Below, piece by piece: positions 5,460-13,840 of a DNA stretch of 34,452 nucleotides; position 1 is the first letter of the stretch; each line of letters starts with the position of its first letter. Source of the stretch: an uncultured Bacillota bacterium (GTDB lineage Bacteria; Bacillota; Clostridia; Tissierellales; Tissierellaceae). The DNA is taken from the NCBI GenBank assembly GCA_937951995.1, contig CALGAG010000179.1, forward strand, positions 1 to 34,452. Reading direction: 5' to 3'. A program made the translations under genes and the position numbers. A model generated the notes under the pieces. It was given only the letters and a program-made list of their open reading frames with translations, was not told the DNA's origin and searched no databases.

Positions 5460-7271
5460 ATGGATAATATCACTACTGAAAGACAAGATAAAATTAGATT
5501 GGGAGTATGGAGGGATTTTTACACCTATCTTAAACCCTACAAGACCCAATTTTTGAAGTTGATCGTTCTGATGGTCCTGCTTGGAATAATGGATGCAACA
5601 TTTCCTCTGCTTTCAAAGTACGCCATAGACGAATTTGTTAGAAATGACAGTCTTGATGGCCTTCCATTCTTCATTGGCATCTATCTGGCAGCAGTGTTTG
5701 CTTTAAGTGTCCTGATACTGGTATTTATAAAATTGGCCGGCAGACTGGAGACCACAATTGCACACGACATAAGAAGACTTGGCTTTATACAACTTCAGGA
5801 GCTGCCACTTTCATATTATGACAACAAGGCAGTGGGATGGTTATTGGCAAGGATGACTTCTGACATTACCCGATTAAGTGAAACCATATCATGGGGAATT
5901 GTGGACCTTGCATGGGGATTGACCATAATGACAGGAATATCAGTCTACATGATAATCCTTAATCCATTTCTGGCCATGATAACCCTGTCGGTGGTGCCCA
6001 TGCTTGCAATTTTGAGCATTGTTTTCCAGAAAAAGATCCTGACAGCTCAAAGGAGTATCAGAAAGATTAATTCACAGATAACCGGAGCCTTCAATGAGGA
6101 TATTCAAGGGGCCAAAACAACCAAGACCTTGGTTAGGGAGGAAAAAAATCTGGAAGAGTTTTCAAGCCTGACCGGTTCAATGAGAAGCCAGTCAATAAAG
6201 GCTGCAATTTTATCCTCGGTTTACCTTCCACTTGTAATAGGTCTTGGTAGCATAGGTACGGCACTGGCATTTTCTTTTGGTTCAGGATATATCATGGAAG
6301 GGATCATAACCTACGGAACCCTGGTTGCCTTTATTTCCTATACAGCTCAGTTTTTTGAGCCCATCAGACAGATGGCGGTTATTTTCGCAGAATTTCAAAG
6401 CGCACAGGCATCGGCGGAAAGGGTCTTCTCCCTTTTAAAGGAGAAACCTGAAATCAGGGATGAAAGGGAGATCATACAAAGGTTTGGTGACATATTCCAG
6501 CAGGAAAGAGACCTTTTACCCCAAATAGATGGTAGGATAGATTTTGAGAATGTATCCTTCTCCTATCAGCCCCATGAGCCGGTTCTCAAGAATTTCAGCC
6601 TTACAGTCAATCCCGGTCAAACCATTGCGCTTGTGGGGGAAACTGGGTCTGGAAAGTCAACAATCGTTAATCTCTTCTGCAGGTTCTATGAACCCACGGA
6701 GGGGCGAATACTTGTTGATGGTCTGGACTATAAAAAAATGCCCCTTCAATGGATACACAATAACCTGGGCTATGTTCTGCAAAGTCCTCACCTGTTCAGC
6801 GGTACAGTGAAGGAGAATATTCGCTACGGTAAGCTGGATGCAACCGATGAGGAGATCCAAGAGGCTTGTAGGATTGTAAATGCTCACGAGTTTATAATGG
6901 AGCTTGAGGATGGCTACGATACCCAGGTGGGCGAGGGAGGCGGAATGCTGTCAACCGGTCAGAAGCAGCTTATCTCATTTGCCAGGGCAATAATACGTAA
7001 TCCTTCACTCTTTGTCCTTGACGAAGCAACCTCTTCCATCGATACAGAGACGGAGAAGATTATCCAGGACGCCATCACAAAAGTCCTTAAAGGAAGAACA
7101 AGCTTTGTAATCGCCCACAGACTATCCACAATTAAAAATGCAGATAGGATTCTGGTCATCAAAAATGGTGAAATCGTTGAGGATGGAACCCACAGAGAAT
7201 TGCTGATGAAAAAAGGATATTACCATAGACTCTACACAAACCAGTACCTTGGCGATGAAAGCATCAATTAG
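5460..7271 (+). CDS. Heterodimeric ABC exporter half-transporter, catalytic partner (BmrD-like)
   Basis: Second half-transporter, 603 residues: N-terminal membrane domain with six helices (about residues 25-330) and C-terminal ATPase. Walker A is GETGSGKST (393-401), Walker B is LFVLDE with intact catalytic Glu522, and the H-loop is His553. The signature is LSTGQ (497-501) rather than LSGGQ. The odd signature here faces the Asp-containing site of the first subunit, while this subunit's intact site faces the first subunit's normal signature. That gives exactly one competent ATPase site per heterodimer. An AGGAGG site overlaps the stop codon of the upstream gene. The pair is co-transcribed and ends at a strong terminator 8 bases after the stop. 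Confidence 0.93.
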   Translation: MDNITTERQDKIRLGVWRDFYTYLKPYKTQFLKLIVLMVLLGIMDATFPLLSKYAIDEFVRNDSLDGLPFFIGIYLAAVFALSVLILVFIKLAGRLETTIAHDIRRLGFIQLQELPLSYYDNKAVGWLLARMTSDITRLSETISWGIVDLAWGLTIMTGISVYMIILNPFLAMITLSVVPMLAILSIVFQKKILTAQRSIRKINSQITGAFNEDIQGAKTTKTLVREEKNLEEFSSLTGSMRSQSIKAAILSSVYLPLVIGLGSIGTALAFSFGSGYIMEGIITYGTLVAFISYTAQFFEPIRQMAVIFAEFQSAQASAERVFSLLKEKPEIRDEREIIQRFGDIFQQERDLLPQIDGRIDFENVSFSYQPHEPVLKNFSLTVNPGQTIALVGETGSGKSTIVNLFCRFYEPTEGRILVDGLDYKKMPLQWIHNNLGYVLQSPHLFSGTVKENIRYGKLDATDEEIQEACRIVNAHEFIMELEDGYDTQVGEGGGMLSTGQKQLISFARAIIRNPSLFVLDEATSSIDTETEKIIQDAITKVLKGRTSFVIAHRLSTIKNADRILVIKNGEIVEDGTHRELLMKKGYYHRLYTNQYLGDESIN

Positions 7272-7272
7272 G

Positions 7273-7307
7273 AAAAAAGGGATTCCGATTAGACGGAATC
7301 CCTTTTT
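7273..7307. terminator. Bidirectional intrinsic terminator
   Basis: A 9-bp perfect stem (GGGATTCCG / CGGAATCCC) with a 6-base loop, six A's on one side and five T's on the other, so it can stop transcripts from both strands. The stop codon of the minus-strand PAP2 gene (7289-7291) lies in the loop. Confidence 0.92.
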
Positions 7308-7915
7308 ATCTTACCCCTGATAATATTCATGTACCCTTCATAGAAAAGATAGCCTGCAGCAAATCCTCCAATTATGTCAGTGGGCCAATGAACACCAAGA
7401 AAGACCCTACTGGTCCCCATGAGTAGAACATAGGCAAGTGCCCCAGACCAAATCCATTTATTCCTTCCTCCCCTGGTGGAATCTCTTGTAAGGAGGTAGG
7501 CAATTGTCAGGAACATGGTCATGGATACCATTGAGTGTCCACTTGGATAGCTAAGACCTCCCTGGTCTACCAGAAAATATTCAAAGGGTCTTGGCCTCTG
7601 AAATATCTGCTTAAGAAGGTGGTTCATCAGCCAGCTGCCCAATGAAGAGGTCAGTAGGAGCCCTGCTACAAGATATTTCTTCTTAATGGTGTAGTAGGCT
7701 ATTGCCGTGCCCATGGCCGGAAACAGGAATGCCTCCGATCCAAGAAATGATATCAATTCCATGGCTCTGATCAAAATAATGTTATTATTCCTGTGTACAG
7801 AATCCATGATGACCTGGTCAAATAGTACACCTTCAGACTTACCCATTACCATAAATCCTATGATTAAAAATACAATGGAGCAAATAACAATCAATAGTTT
7901 TTTCTTTGTTGTCAT
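7289..7915 (-). CDS. PAP2-family membrane phosphatase
   Basis: Integral-membrane lipid phosphatase of 208 residues, of the type that dephosphorylates phosphatidic acid, phosphatidylglycerol phosphate or undecaprenyl pyrophosphate at the outer face of the membrane. The three-part catalytic signature is complete: Lys102 with QRPRP (106-110), PSGH (124-127), and SR(169-170) with His176 and Asp180 in SRVFLGVHWPTD. About six hydrophobic segments are seen, the first at residues 7-24. The start is set at ATG 7915, 6 bases after an AGGGGG site. The longer TTG-initiated form would begin inside the terminator of the upstream lpdA gene and is unlikely. Which lipid it acts on, for example as a BcrC-type undecaprenyl pyrophosphatase, cannot be decided from sequence. 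It converges on the ABC exporter. Confidence 0.9.
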   Translation of the reverse strand: MTTKKKLLIVICSIVFLIIGFMVMGKSEGVLFDQVIMDSVHRNNNIILIRAMELISFLGSEAFLFPAMGTAIAYYTIKKKYLVAGLLLTSSLGSWLMNHLLKQIFQRPRPFEYFLVDQGGLSYPSGHSMVSMTMFLTIAYLLTRDSTRGGRNKWIWSGALAYVLLMGTSRVFLGVHWPTDIIGGFAAGYLFYEGYMNIIRGKIKRDSV

Positions 7916-7928
7916 ACAAGTCCCCCTG

Positions 7929-7958
7929 AAAAAATCAAGCAACGGGTCTCCCCGTTGC
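7929..7958 (-). terminator. Terminator of the glycine cleavage operon
   Basis: On the minus strand an 8-bp stem GCAACGGG / CCCGTTGC with a 4-base loop is followed by TTGATTTTTT, starting 5 bases after the lpdA stop codon. Confidence 0.88.
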
Positions 7959-7963
7959 TCTTG

Positions 7964-9379
7964 CTATCCTCTTCTTTTTCTCTTGGGTGCAATGTGGATT
8001 GCAGCCTCATCAAGTCCCAGTGTCGCCTCAAAGAATGCCTCTGAAAGTGTTGGATGGGCATGTATTGTCCTTTTGATTGAAGCCACATCCATGTTGTTGG
8101 AAATTGCCAAGGCACCCTCGTGGATAAGGTCATTTGCGTGTGGTCCCAGAATGTGAACACCAAGAATCCTGTTATCCTCATTTGAAGCAAGAATCTTGAT
8201 TATCCCTTCAGGTTCTCCCAATGACAGGGCCTTACCGTTGGCTGAGAACATAAACTTGCTGGACCTGTAGTCCACTTCCCTCTCCTTAAGCTGCTCTTCA
8301 GTGTAGCCCACCTGAGCAACCTCTGTCATTGTAAACACACAGGATGGCCAATGCTCGTGATTCAAGTCGGGCTCATGACCCATTATTTTCTCAACAACGT
8401 ACTCACCCTGGGATGAAGCAACGTGTGCCAATTGGATCCCCTTTGAGTTTACATCTCCAATTGCATAGATTCCAGGAACTGTAGTCTCGTAGTTGTCATC
8501 AACCTGTATGCCCCTATTTGAGTACTCAACCCCTGCTTCTTCAAGGCCAAGTCCCTCAACAAGAGGGCCTCTTCCTGACGCAATCAGGACATAGTCTCCA
8601 ACTACCTCTATTTCCTCGTCCTTTTCCTTATACTTGGCAAGAACCTTCAGCCTGTCCCCTTCCTTGGAGATTTCCTTTGCACGGATATTCACATAGGTCT
8701 CCATACCTTGCTTCTTAAGCATCGGTAGCAACCTTTTCCCGATTTCCTTGTCCCCATCCTTTAGGATCCTGGATGCCAGAAGTATAACATGTGAACCGAG
8801 CTCCTGATATATGCTTGCAAACTCAAGTCCAATAACTCCTCCACCCACTACTATAAGTGTCTCTGGGATGTGGTCCAGCTCCAGGATATCGTCAGATGTG
8901 ATGACTCCAGGAAGGTCTACACCCTTTGTTTCGGTCATCTGGGGGTAGGACCCTGTTGCAATAATGATATTGTCAGCTTCTATTTCTCGGGTTCCCCCTT
9001 CCAGAAGCTCTACTGTCAATGTTTTATTATCTTTGAAAGATGCCTTACCCGGTACGAATTCGATATTGCTGTAGGATGAAATAAGCTTTTCTATTCCGGA
9101 CACAAGGTCATCCACAACCTTGTTCTTTCTCTCCAGAAGAGCCTTTCCATCAAGGCTGTAGCCTTCCACCCTTATACCAAACTCATCGGCTCTCTTGAGT
9201 GAGGACATTATTTCAGCATTCCTGAAATATGTTTTAGTGGGGATACACCCCCTGTTAAGGCATGTACCCCCAATGTCTCTGTTTTCTATAAGAAAAACCT
9301 CTGCCTCAAGTTGCGCAGCCTTTATGGCTGCAACATAGCCACCCGGTCCAGCACCGATAATAGCTATTCTCTTTGTCAA
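7964..9379 (-). CDS. lpdA: Dihydrolipoyl dehydrogenase (glycine cleavage L-protein)
   Basis: FAD-dependent cytoplasmic enzyme that reoxidises the dihydrolipoyl arm of GcvH and passes electrons to NAD+. The 471-residue form shows the FAD motif GAGPGG (9-14), the redox-active disulfide Cys40/Cys45 in GGTCLNRGCIPTK, the NAD motif VVGGGVIGLEFAS, the second FAD motif YAIGDV, and the C-terminal catalytic HAHPTLSE (His442 and Glu447). No N-terminal lipoyl domain is present. TTG 9379 is chosen as start because AGGTG lies 6 bases upstream. The in-frame GTG at 9388 overlaps that site and would add three residues. It is the last gene of the gcv operon and follows gcvPB directly, which supports use as the L-protein rather than in a 2-oxoacid dehydrogenase. 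The C-terminus is basic (KRKRRG). Confidence 0.95.
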   Translation of the reverse strand: MTKRIAIIGAGPGGYVAAIKAAQLEAEVFLIENRDIGGTCLNRGCIPTKTYFRNAEIMSSLKRADEFGIRVEGYSLDGKALLERKNKVVDDLVSGIEKLISSYSNIEFVPGKASFKDNKTLTVELLEGGTREIEADNIIIATGSYPQMTETKGVDLPGVITSDDILELDHIPETLIVVGGGVIGLEFASIYQELGSHVILLASRILKDGDKEIGKRLLPMLKKQGMETYVNIRAKEISKEGDRLKVLAKYKEKDEEIEVVGDYVLIASGRGPLVEGLGLEEAGVEYSNRGIQVDDNYETTVPGIYAIGDVNSKGIQLAHVASSQGEYVVEKIMGHEPDLNHEHWPSCVFTMTEVAQVGYTEEQLKEREVDYRSSKFMFSANGKALSLGEPEGIIKILASNEDNRILGVHILGPHANDLIHEGALAISNNMDVASIKRTIHAHPTLSEAFFEATLGLDEAAIHIAPKRKRRG

Positions 9380-9388
9380 GCAATACAC

Positions 9389-10843
9389 CTACCCTTCGTA
9401 TTTTACGTTGATGTCTCGTGCTGCCTTGACTTCATTTGGTCTTCTTACCTTTGTTCTGTTTGGAGCTGACTTAAGGATTGCAGGGTCGGATTCCGCCTCC
9501 TTGGCAATCTGGATCATAGCCTGGATAAACTCATCCAGGGTCTCCTTGCTTTCTGTTTCAGTCGGCTCAATCATAAGTGCCTCGTTGATAATCAATGGGA
9601 AGTAGATTGTTGGTGGATGGTATCCAAGGTCAAGCAGTCTCTTGGCAATATCAAGAGTGGTAACCTCACTTAATGTGTCCTTCAATCCTCCCAGTACAAA
9701 CTCATGCTTGTAGATGGTGTCGATTGGAAGGTGGTAGTAATCCTTCAACTGACTGCAGAGGTAGTTTGCATTCAAGACTGCCATCTCTGAAGCCTTCTTC
9801 AGTCCATCTGAACCCATTGTCAATATATAGGTGTAGGCTCTTACAAGGATACCGAAGTGTCCGTAGAAATCCTTAACCTTTCCGATTGAATCGGGATAGT
9901 CATAATCAAGGAAGTACTTGTCATCCTTTTTCTCCACCATTGGAACAGGCAGGAATGGAACAAGCTCCTTCTTTACTCCTACAGGTCCTGCTCCTGGTCC
10001 TCCTCCACCATGTGGTGTTGAGAAGGTCTTGTGCAGGTTGAAGTGAACGACGTCAAATCCCATGTCTCCAGGTCTTGCATAGCCCAGGATAGCATTGGCA
10101 TTGGCTCCATCGTAATAGAGAAGTCCCCCTGCCTCGTGGACAATATCCGCTATTTCCTTGATTCCCTTGTCAAATATTCCAAGGGTATTGGGATTTGTAA
10201 GCATAAGGCCTGCAGTGTCATCTCCCACAGCTGCACGAAGTGCATCCAGGTCAACCAGTCCATCTCTTGTTGATTTTATTTCCACAATCTTGTATCCTGC
10301 CATTCCTGCTGTGGCTGGGTTTGTACCGTGTGCTGAATCAGGAACTATTATCTTGTTTCTGTGTGCTTCCCCTCTCTTTTCGTGGTAAGCCTTTATTATC
10401 ATTACTCCAGTCAGCTCGCCATGGGCTCCTGCTGCTGGTTGAAGAGTTGTTCTATCCATTCCGGCAATTTCTGACAGACTAAGCTCAAGCTCGTGTAGAA
10501 GCTGAAGTGATCCCTGTGTGCAGTCATCTGGCTGCAAGGGATGTAGATTTGCAAATCCGTCGTATCTTGCTGTATCTTCATTGATTTTTGGATTGTATTT
10601 CATTGTACATGATCCAAGTGGGTAGAATCCTGTGTCAAGGCCATAATTCTTATTTGATAGATTTGTATAATGACGAATTATGTCCACCTCGTACAATTCA
10701 GGAAGGTCCAACTCGGACTCACTTAAGAATTCCCCAGGTATAAGGCTGTCTACAGCAACATCCTCCACGTCATTTGCAGGTAACATGTATGCCTTTCTAC
10801 CAGGTTTGGAAAGTTCGAATATCAATTTCTCGTAGTTTCTCAT
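9389..10843 (-). CDS. gcvPB: Glycine dehydrogenase (decarboxylating) subunit 2
   Basis: PLP-binding half of the split P-protein, 484 residues. With GcvPA it decarboxylates glycine and transfers aminomethyl to the lipoyl arm of GcvH. The PLP lysine is Lys272 in HFNLHKTFSTPHGGGGPG. The fold-type-I Asp245 (YYDGAN) and the His171 stacking residue (DSAHGTNPA) are present, as is the glycine-rich loop PAAGAHGE. Its ATG overlaps the gcvPA stop as TAATG, so subunits are made in equal amounts by coupling. The split P-protein is typical of Firmicutes, archaea and Thermotoga, not of most Proteobacteria. Confidence 0.97.
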   Translation of the reverse strand: MRNYEKLIFELSKPGRKAYMLPANDVEDVAVDSLIPGEFLSESELDLPELYEVDIIRHYTNLSNKNYGLDTGFYPLGSCTMKYNPKINEDTARYDGFANLHPLQPDDCTQGSLQLLHELELSLSEIAGMDRTTLQPAAGAHGELTGVMIIKAYHEKRGEAHRNKIIVPDSAHGTNPATAGMAGYKIVEIKSTRDGLVDLDALRAAVGDDTAGLMLTNPNTLGIFDKGIKEIADIVHEAGGLLYYDGANANAILGYARPGDMGFDVVHFNLHKTFSTPHGGGGPGAGPVGVKKELVPFLPVPMVEKKDDKYFLDYDYPDSIGKVKDFYGHFGILVRAYTYILTMGSDGLKKASEMAVLNANYLCSQLKDYYHLPIDTIYKHEFVLGGLKDTLSEVTTLDIAKRLLDLGYHPPTIYFPLIINEALMIEPTETESKETLDEFIQAMIQIAKEAESDPAILKSAPNRTKVRRPNEVKAARDINVKYEG

Positions 10844-12186
10844 TATATCCCCTCCATTACGCTGGTCAGTTTATCGATTTCTTCCTTCGTTCTCTTTTCT
10901 GTCACTGCATAAAGGACGCTATTTTCAAACTGGGGATATTCTTTGCCTAAGTCATAGCCTCCGATGATATTTTCTTTTCTAAGGGCTTCATTGATCTTTT
11001 CAGGTGCAATATCGGAAGTCAATGCAAATTCCTTGAAGAATGGCTTGTCAAATGCAGGCTTGAACTTGCCTGATTTAATAAGCTGCTCATAGGCGTAGTG
11101 AGCCTTCTTGGTTGATTGCAATGCAACCTCCCTAAGGCCTTCCTTGCCCATTGTCACCATGTAGACAGTTGCTGCCAGTGAATTAAGCCCCTGGTTTGAG
11201 CAGATGTTTGATGTTGCCTTCTCTCTTCTTATATGCTGCTCTCTGGCTGTAAGGGTCAGCACAAAGGATCTCTTGCCGTCAAGGTCCTCGGTCTGTCCAA
11301 CTATCCTTCCAGGAATCTTTCTCACATAGTCCTTCTTGACTGCCATGAATCCAAGATAAGGTCCACCAAAGCTAACTGGTATTCCCAGTGACTGTCCTTC
11401 TCCGACTACAACATCAACATTCATGTCACCAGGCTTCTTTAGAATACCAAGTGAAATCGGATCAACGGAAGCTATAAAGGTAGTCTTCTTACCCTTGTGG
11501 GCAATTTCTCCAATTGCTTCAAGGTCCTCGATTATTCCGAAGAAGTTAGGACTTTGTACAATAACTGCAGCAGTATTGTCATTTACCAGTCCATCAAGGG
11601 CTTCCATGTCAGTAACTCCATCCTTGATATCTACCTCGATTACCTTCAGATCCTGAACATGCGCATATGTGTGAAGAATCTTTCTTGCATCAGGTTTAAC
11701 TGACTTTGATATAATAATCTCGTCTTTTCTTGAGTAGGCAGCTGCCATAAGGGCTGCCTCAACTACTGCCGTACCACCATCATAAAGTGATGCATTGGCA
11801 AGATCCATTCCTGTAAGATTTGCAATCAGGGTCTGGAACTCGAAAATGTACTGCAATGTTCCCTGGCTTATTTCAGGCTGGTAAGGCGTATAAGAAGTGT
11901 AGAACTCACTTCTTGATATAACATGATTTACTATTGATGGTATATAGTGATCGTACGCACCTGCTCCCAAAAAGCTTGTCAGCTCACTCATTGAACAGTT
12001 CTTATCAGCAAGCTTCTTCAGATATGAGCTTACTTCAAGCTCACTTTTCGATTTTGGAAGATCAAGCTCTCTTGAAAGCTTAATATCCTTTGGAATATCA
12101 TCAAACAACTGGTCTATGCTTTCCAGACCAATCGCCTTGAGCATTTCCTGGATATCTTCAGGTGTATTAGCGATATATGGATGCAT
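10843..12186 (-). CDS. gcvPA: Glycine dehydrogenase (decarboxylating) subunit 1
   Basis: Structural and active-site-completing half of the split P-protein, 447 residues, forming an alpha2-beta2 tetramer with GcvPB. It opens with the family pattern MHPYIANTPEDIQEMLKAIG and contains the conserved FLGAGAYDHYIPS and SYTPYQPEISQGTLQ blocks and the GEGQSLGIPVSFGGPYLG block. These are standard for GcvPA and identify it with confidence. The PLP lysine is absent here, as expected for this subunit. The ATG is one base after the gcvH stop, and its ribosome-binding site lies inside gcvH. Confidence 0.97.
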   Translation of the reverse strand: MHPYIANTPEDIQEMLKAIGLESIDQLFDDIPKDIKLSRELDLPKSKSELEVSSYLKKLADKNCSMSELTSFLGAGAYDHYIPSIVNHVISRSEFYTSYTPYQPEISQGTLQYIFEFQTLIANLTGMDLANASLYDGGTAVVEAALMAAAYSRKDEIIISKSVKPDARKILHTYAHVQDLKVIEVDIKDGVTDMEALDGLVNDNTAAVIVQSPNFFGIIEDLEAIGEIAHKGKKTTFIASVDPISLGILKKPGDMNVDVVVGEGQSLGIPVSFGGPYLGFMAVKKDYVRKIPGRIVGQTEDLDGKRSFVLTLTAREQHIRREKATSNICSNQGLNSLAATVYMVTMGKEGLREVALQSTKKAHYAYEQLIKSGKFKPAFDKPFFKEFALTSDIAPEKINEALRKENIIGGYDLGKEYPQFENSVLYAVTEKRTKEEIDKLTSVMEGI

Positions 12187-12187
12187 C

Positions 12188-12571
12188 TTATTCCTCCTCA
12201 GCTAAAAACTTTTCGTAGTCCTCATCATTCATTAGTTCTTCTACTTCAGCCTTGTCTGCCAATTCAACCTTTATCAACCAGTTTTCAAATGCATCCTGGT
12301 TAAGTAGTGCAGGATCATCCATAAGCTCTTCATTGATTGCTACTACCTTTCCGCCAACTGGCATAAACACATCAGAGGCAGCCTTAACTGATTCAACCGC
12401 TGCGAAGTCATCGCCTTTTTCAAATTCGTCGTCAACATCAGGAAGCTCAACATATACTATGTCCCCAAGATGATGCTGTGCATAGTCAGAAATACCTATA
12501 AATGCCTCGTCTCCCTCTACCTTTACCCACTCATGATCCTTTGTGTAAAATAATCCTTTTGCTACTTTCAT
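12188..12571 (-). CDS. gcvH: Glycine cleavage system H protein
   Basis: Lipoylated carrier that shuttles the aminomethyl intermediate between the P, T and L proteins. It has 127 residues, the family's usual length. The lipoylation site is Lys63 in AAVESVKAASD, on a beta-hairpin. The N-terminus contains the KDHEW signature and the C-terminus is acidic. Lipoate attachment needs a ligase or transferase that is not in this window. It lies between gcvT (18 bases upstream) and gcvPA (1 base downstream). Confidence 0.97.
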   Translation of the reverse strand: MKVAKGLFYTKDHEWVKVEGDEAFIGISDYAQHHLGDIVYVELPDVDDEFEKGDDFAAVESVKAASDVFMPVGGKVVAINEELMDDPALLNQDAFENWLIKVELADKAEVEELMNDEDYEKFLAEEE

Positions 12572-12589
12572 TTGATTACCCCCTAGAAT

Positions 12590-13684
12590 TTATTTTTTAA
12601 GAAATTTCTTGCTTATAACCTTTGCTTTTGCAAATTTGTTTCTGATCTTGATGTCCACCTCTGTTCCAAGCTCTGTGAACTCTGTCTTGATAAGTGCATT
12701 ACCAATTACCTTGCCAAGTGTGGGACTCTTGTAGCCTGTTGTAATATGGCCAATCTTTTCGCCATCCTTGTAAACCTCGTAGCCCTCTCTGGCAATACCC
12801 CTGTCAAGAAGCTCTATTCCAGCAAGCTTCCTTTCAAGGCCTTCACTCCACATCTTGTTTAGAGCATCCTTGCCTATGAAGTCTGCTTCCTTGTCAAGCT
12901 TAACAAAATACTTGAATCCCGCTTCAAGAGGAGTGATTTCATCGTCCATCTCATGTCCGTAAAGTGGAAGTGATGCCTCAAATCTCAATGTGTCCCTGCA
13001 GCCTAATCCTGTAGGTTTGATTCCCTCATCCTGTCCAGCCTCAAGGATTGCATTCCAGACTGTAACAATACCATCTTTGTCACAATAAACCTCAAAACCG
13101 TCCTCACCTGTGTAGCCGGTTCTTGATACCATGCAGTTCACTCCAGCAACCTCAATATCCCTCTTAAGGTGGAAGAACTTGACCTGTGACAAGTCATAGT
13201 CTGTAAGCTTCTGTAGTACCTTTTCAGCCAGTGGTCCCTGTATGGCAACCTCACCAACTGAATCTGAAATGTTTTCGATTTCGACCTGGAAATCTCCCTT
13301 GTTTTCAAGGATCCACTTATGGTCTTTGTCAACATTTGCAGCATTAACTACCAGATAGAAGAATTCCCCATCATATCTGTACACAAGCAAATCATCCACG
13401 ACCCCTCCTGTTGGGTGGCACATGAATGTGTAAATAACTTGGTTGTCGACTATTGTACTTATGTCATTGGTCATTAGATAATTAACAAAGGCAAGTGCGT
13501 CCTTCCCTTTGATCGTTATCTCTCCCATGTGCGATACATCAAAAAGCCCAACTGCATTTCTTACAGCCTCATGCTCTGGTACCAGGCCCTCATACTGCAC
13601 TGGAAGATACCATCCAGCATAGTCAACAACATTACCCCCCAACTTGACATGCTCATCATACAGGGGTGTCTTTTTTGCTTCCAT
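12590..13684 (-). CDS. gcvT: Aminomethyltransferase (glycine cleavage T protein)
   Basis: Tetrahydrofolate-dependent enzyme that releases ammonia from the aminomethyl group on GcvH and forms 5,10-methylene-THF. It has 364 residues, normal for GcvT. The N-terminal folate-binding region includes YAGWYLPVQYEG, LFDVSHMGEI and FMCHPTGGVVDDLLVYR; the central SRTGYTGEDGFEVY and the C-terminal GHITTGYKSPTLG are family signatures. ATG 13684 has a GGAGTG site 5-6 bases upstream. First gene of the operon gcvT-H-PA-PB-lpdA. In Clostridia this system can run either way (glycine breakdown or glycine synthesis); the sequence does not say which. Confidence 0.97.
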   Translation of the reverse strand: MEAKKTPLYDEHVKLGGNVVDYAGWYLPVQYEGLVPEHEAVRNAVGLFDVSHMGEITIKGKDALAFVNYLMTNDISTIVDNQVIYTFMCHPTGGVVDDLLVYRYDGEFFYLVVNAANVDKDHKWILENKGDFQVEIENISDSVGEVAIQGPLAEKVLQKLTDYDLSQVKFFHLKRDIEVAGVNCMVSRTGYTGEDGFEVYCDKDGIVTVWNAILEAGQDEGIKPTGLGCRDTLRFEASLPLYGHEMDDEITPLEAGFKYFVKLDKEADFIGKDALNKMWSEGLERKLAGIELLDRGIAREGYEVYKDGEKIGHITTGYKSPTLGKVIGNALIKTEFTELGTEVDIKIRNKFAKAKVISKKFLKK

Positions 13685-13779
13685 TCAATCACTCCTTCCT
13701 CTTATTTGTGGTATAATTTCAATATACTATCCTATAACTACCCACTTGCTTGGCAGTTAAACTAATCTGGATTACATGA

Positions 13780-13788
13780 ATTATACCA
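13780..13788 (-). promoter_or_regulatory. Extended -10 promoter candidate for the gcv operon
   Basis: The minus strand reads TGG then TATAAT, a consensus -10 with the TGn extension, about 95 bases before gcvT. No good -35 precedes it, which extended -10 promoters tolerate. The 156-bp region between gcvT and the aldo/keto reductase must hold promoters for both directions. Confidence 0.5.
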
Positions 13789-13840
13789 AGTAAGTCGTAT
13801 TTCAGTAGTATACTTCAATTATACATAAGGGGGATTTTTT

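Noticed and set aside
7916..7942. Extended N-terminus of the PAP2 protein from a TTG start
   Set aside because: The extension would begin in the lpdA terminator, and the ATG at 7915 has a good ribosome-binding site at normal spacing.
13685..13790. Glycine riboswitch upstream of gcvT
   Set aside because: The space is too short for a tandem aptamer and I could not find the conserved purine-rich core strings or a matching expression platform.
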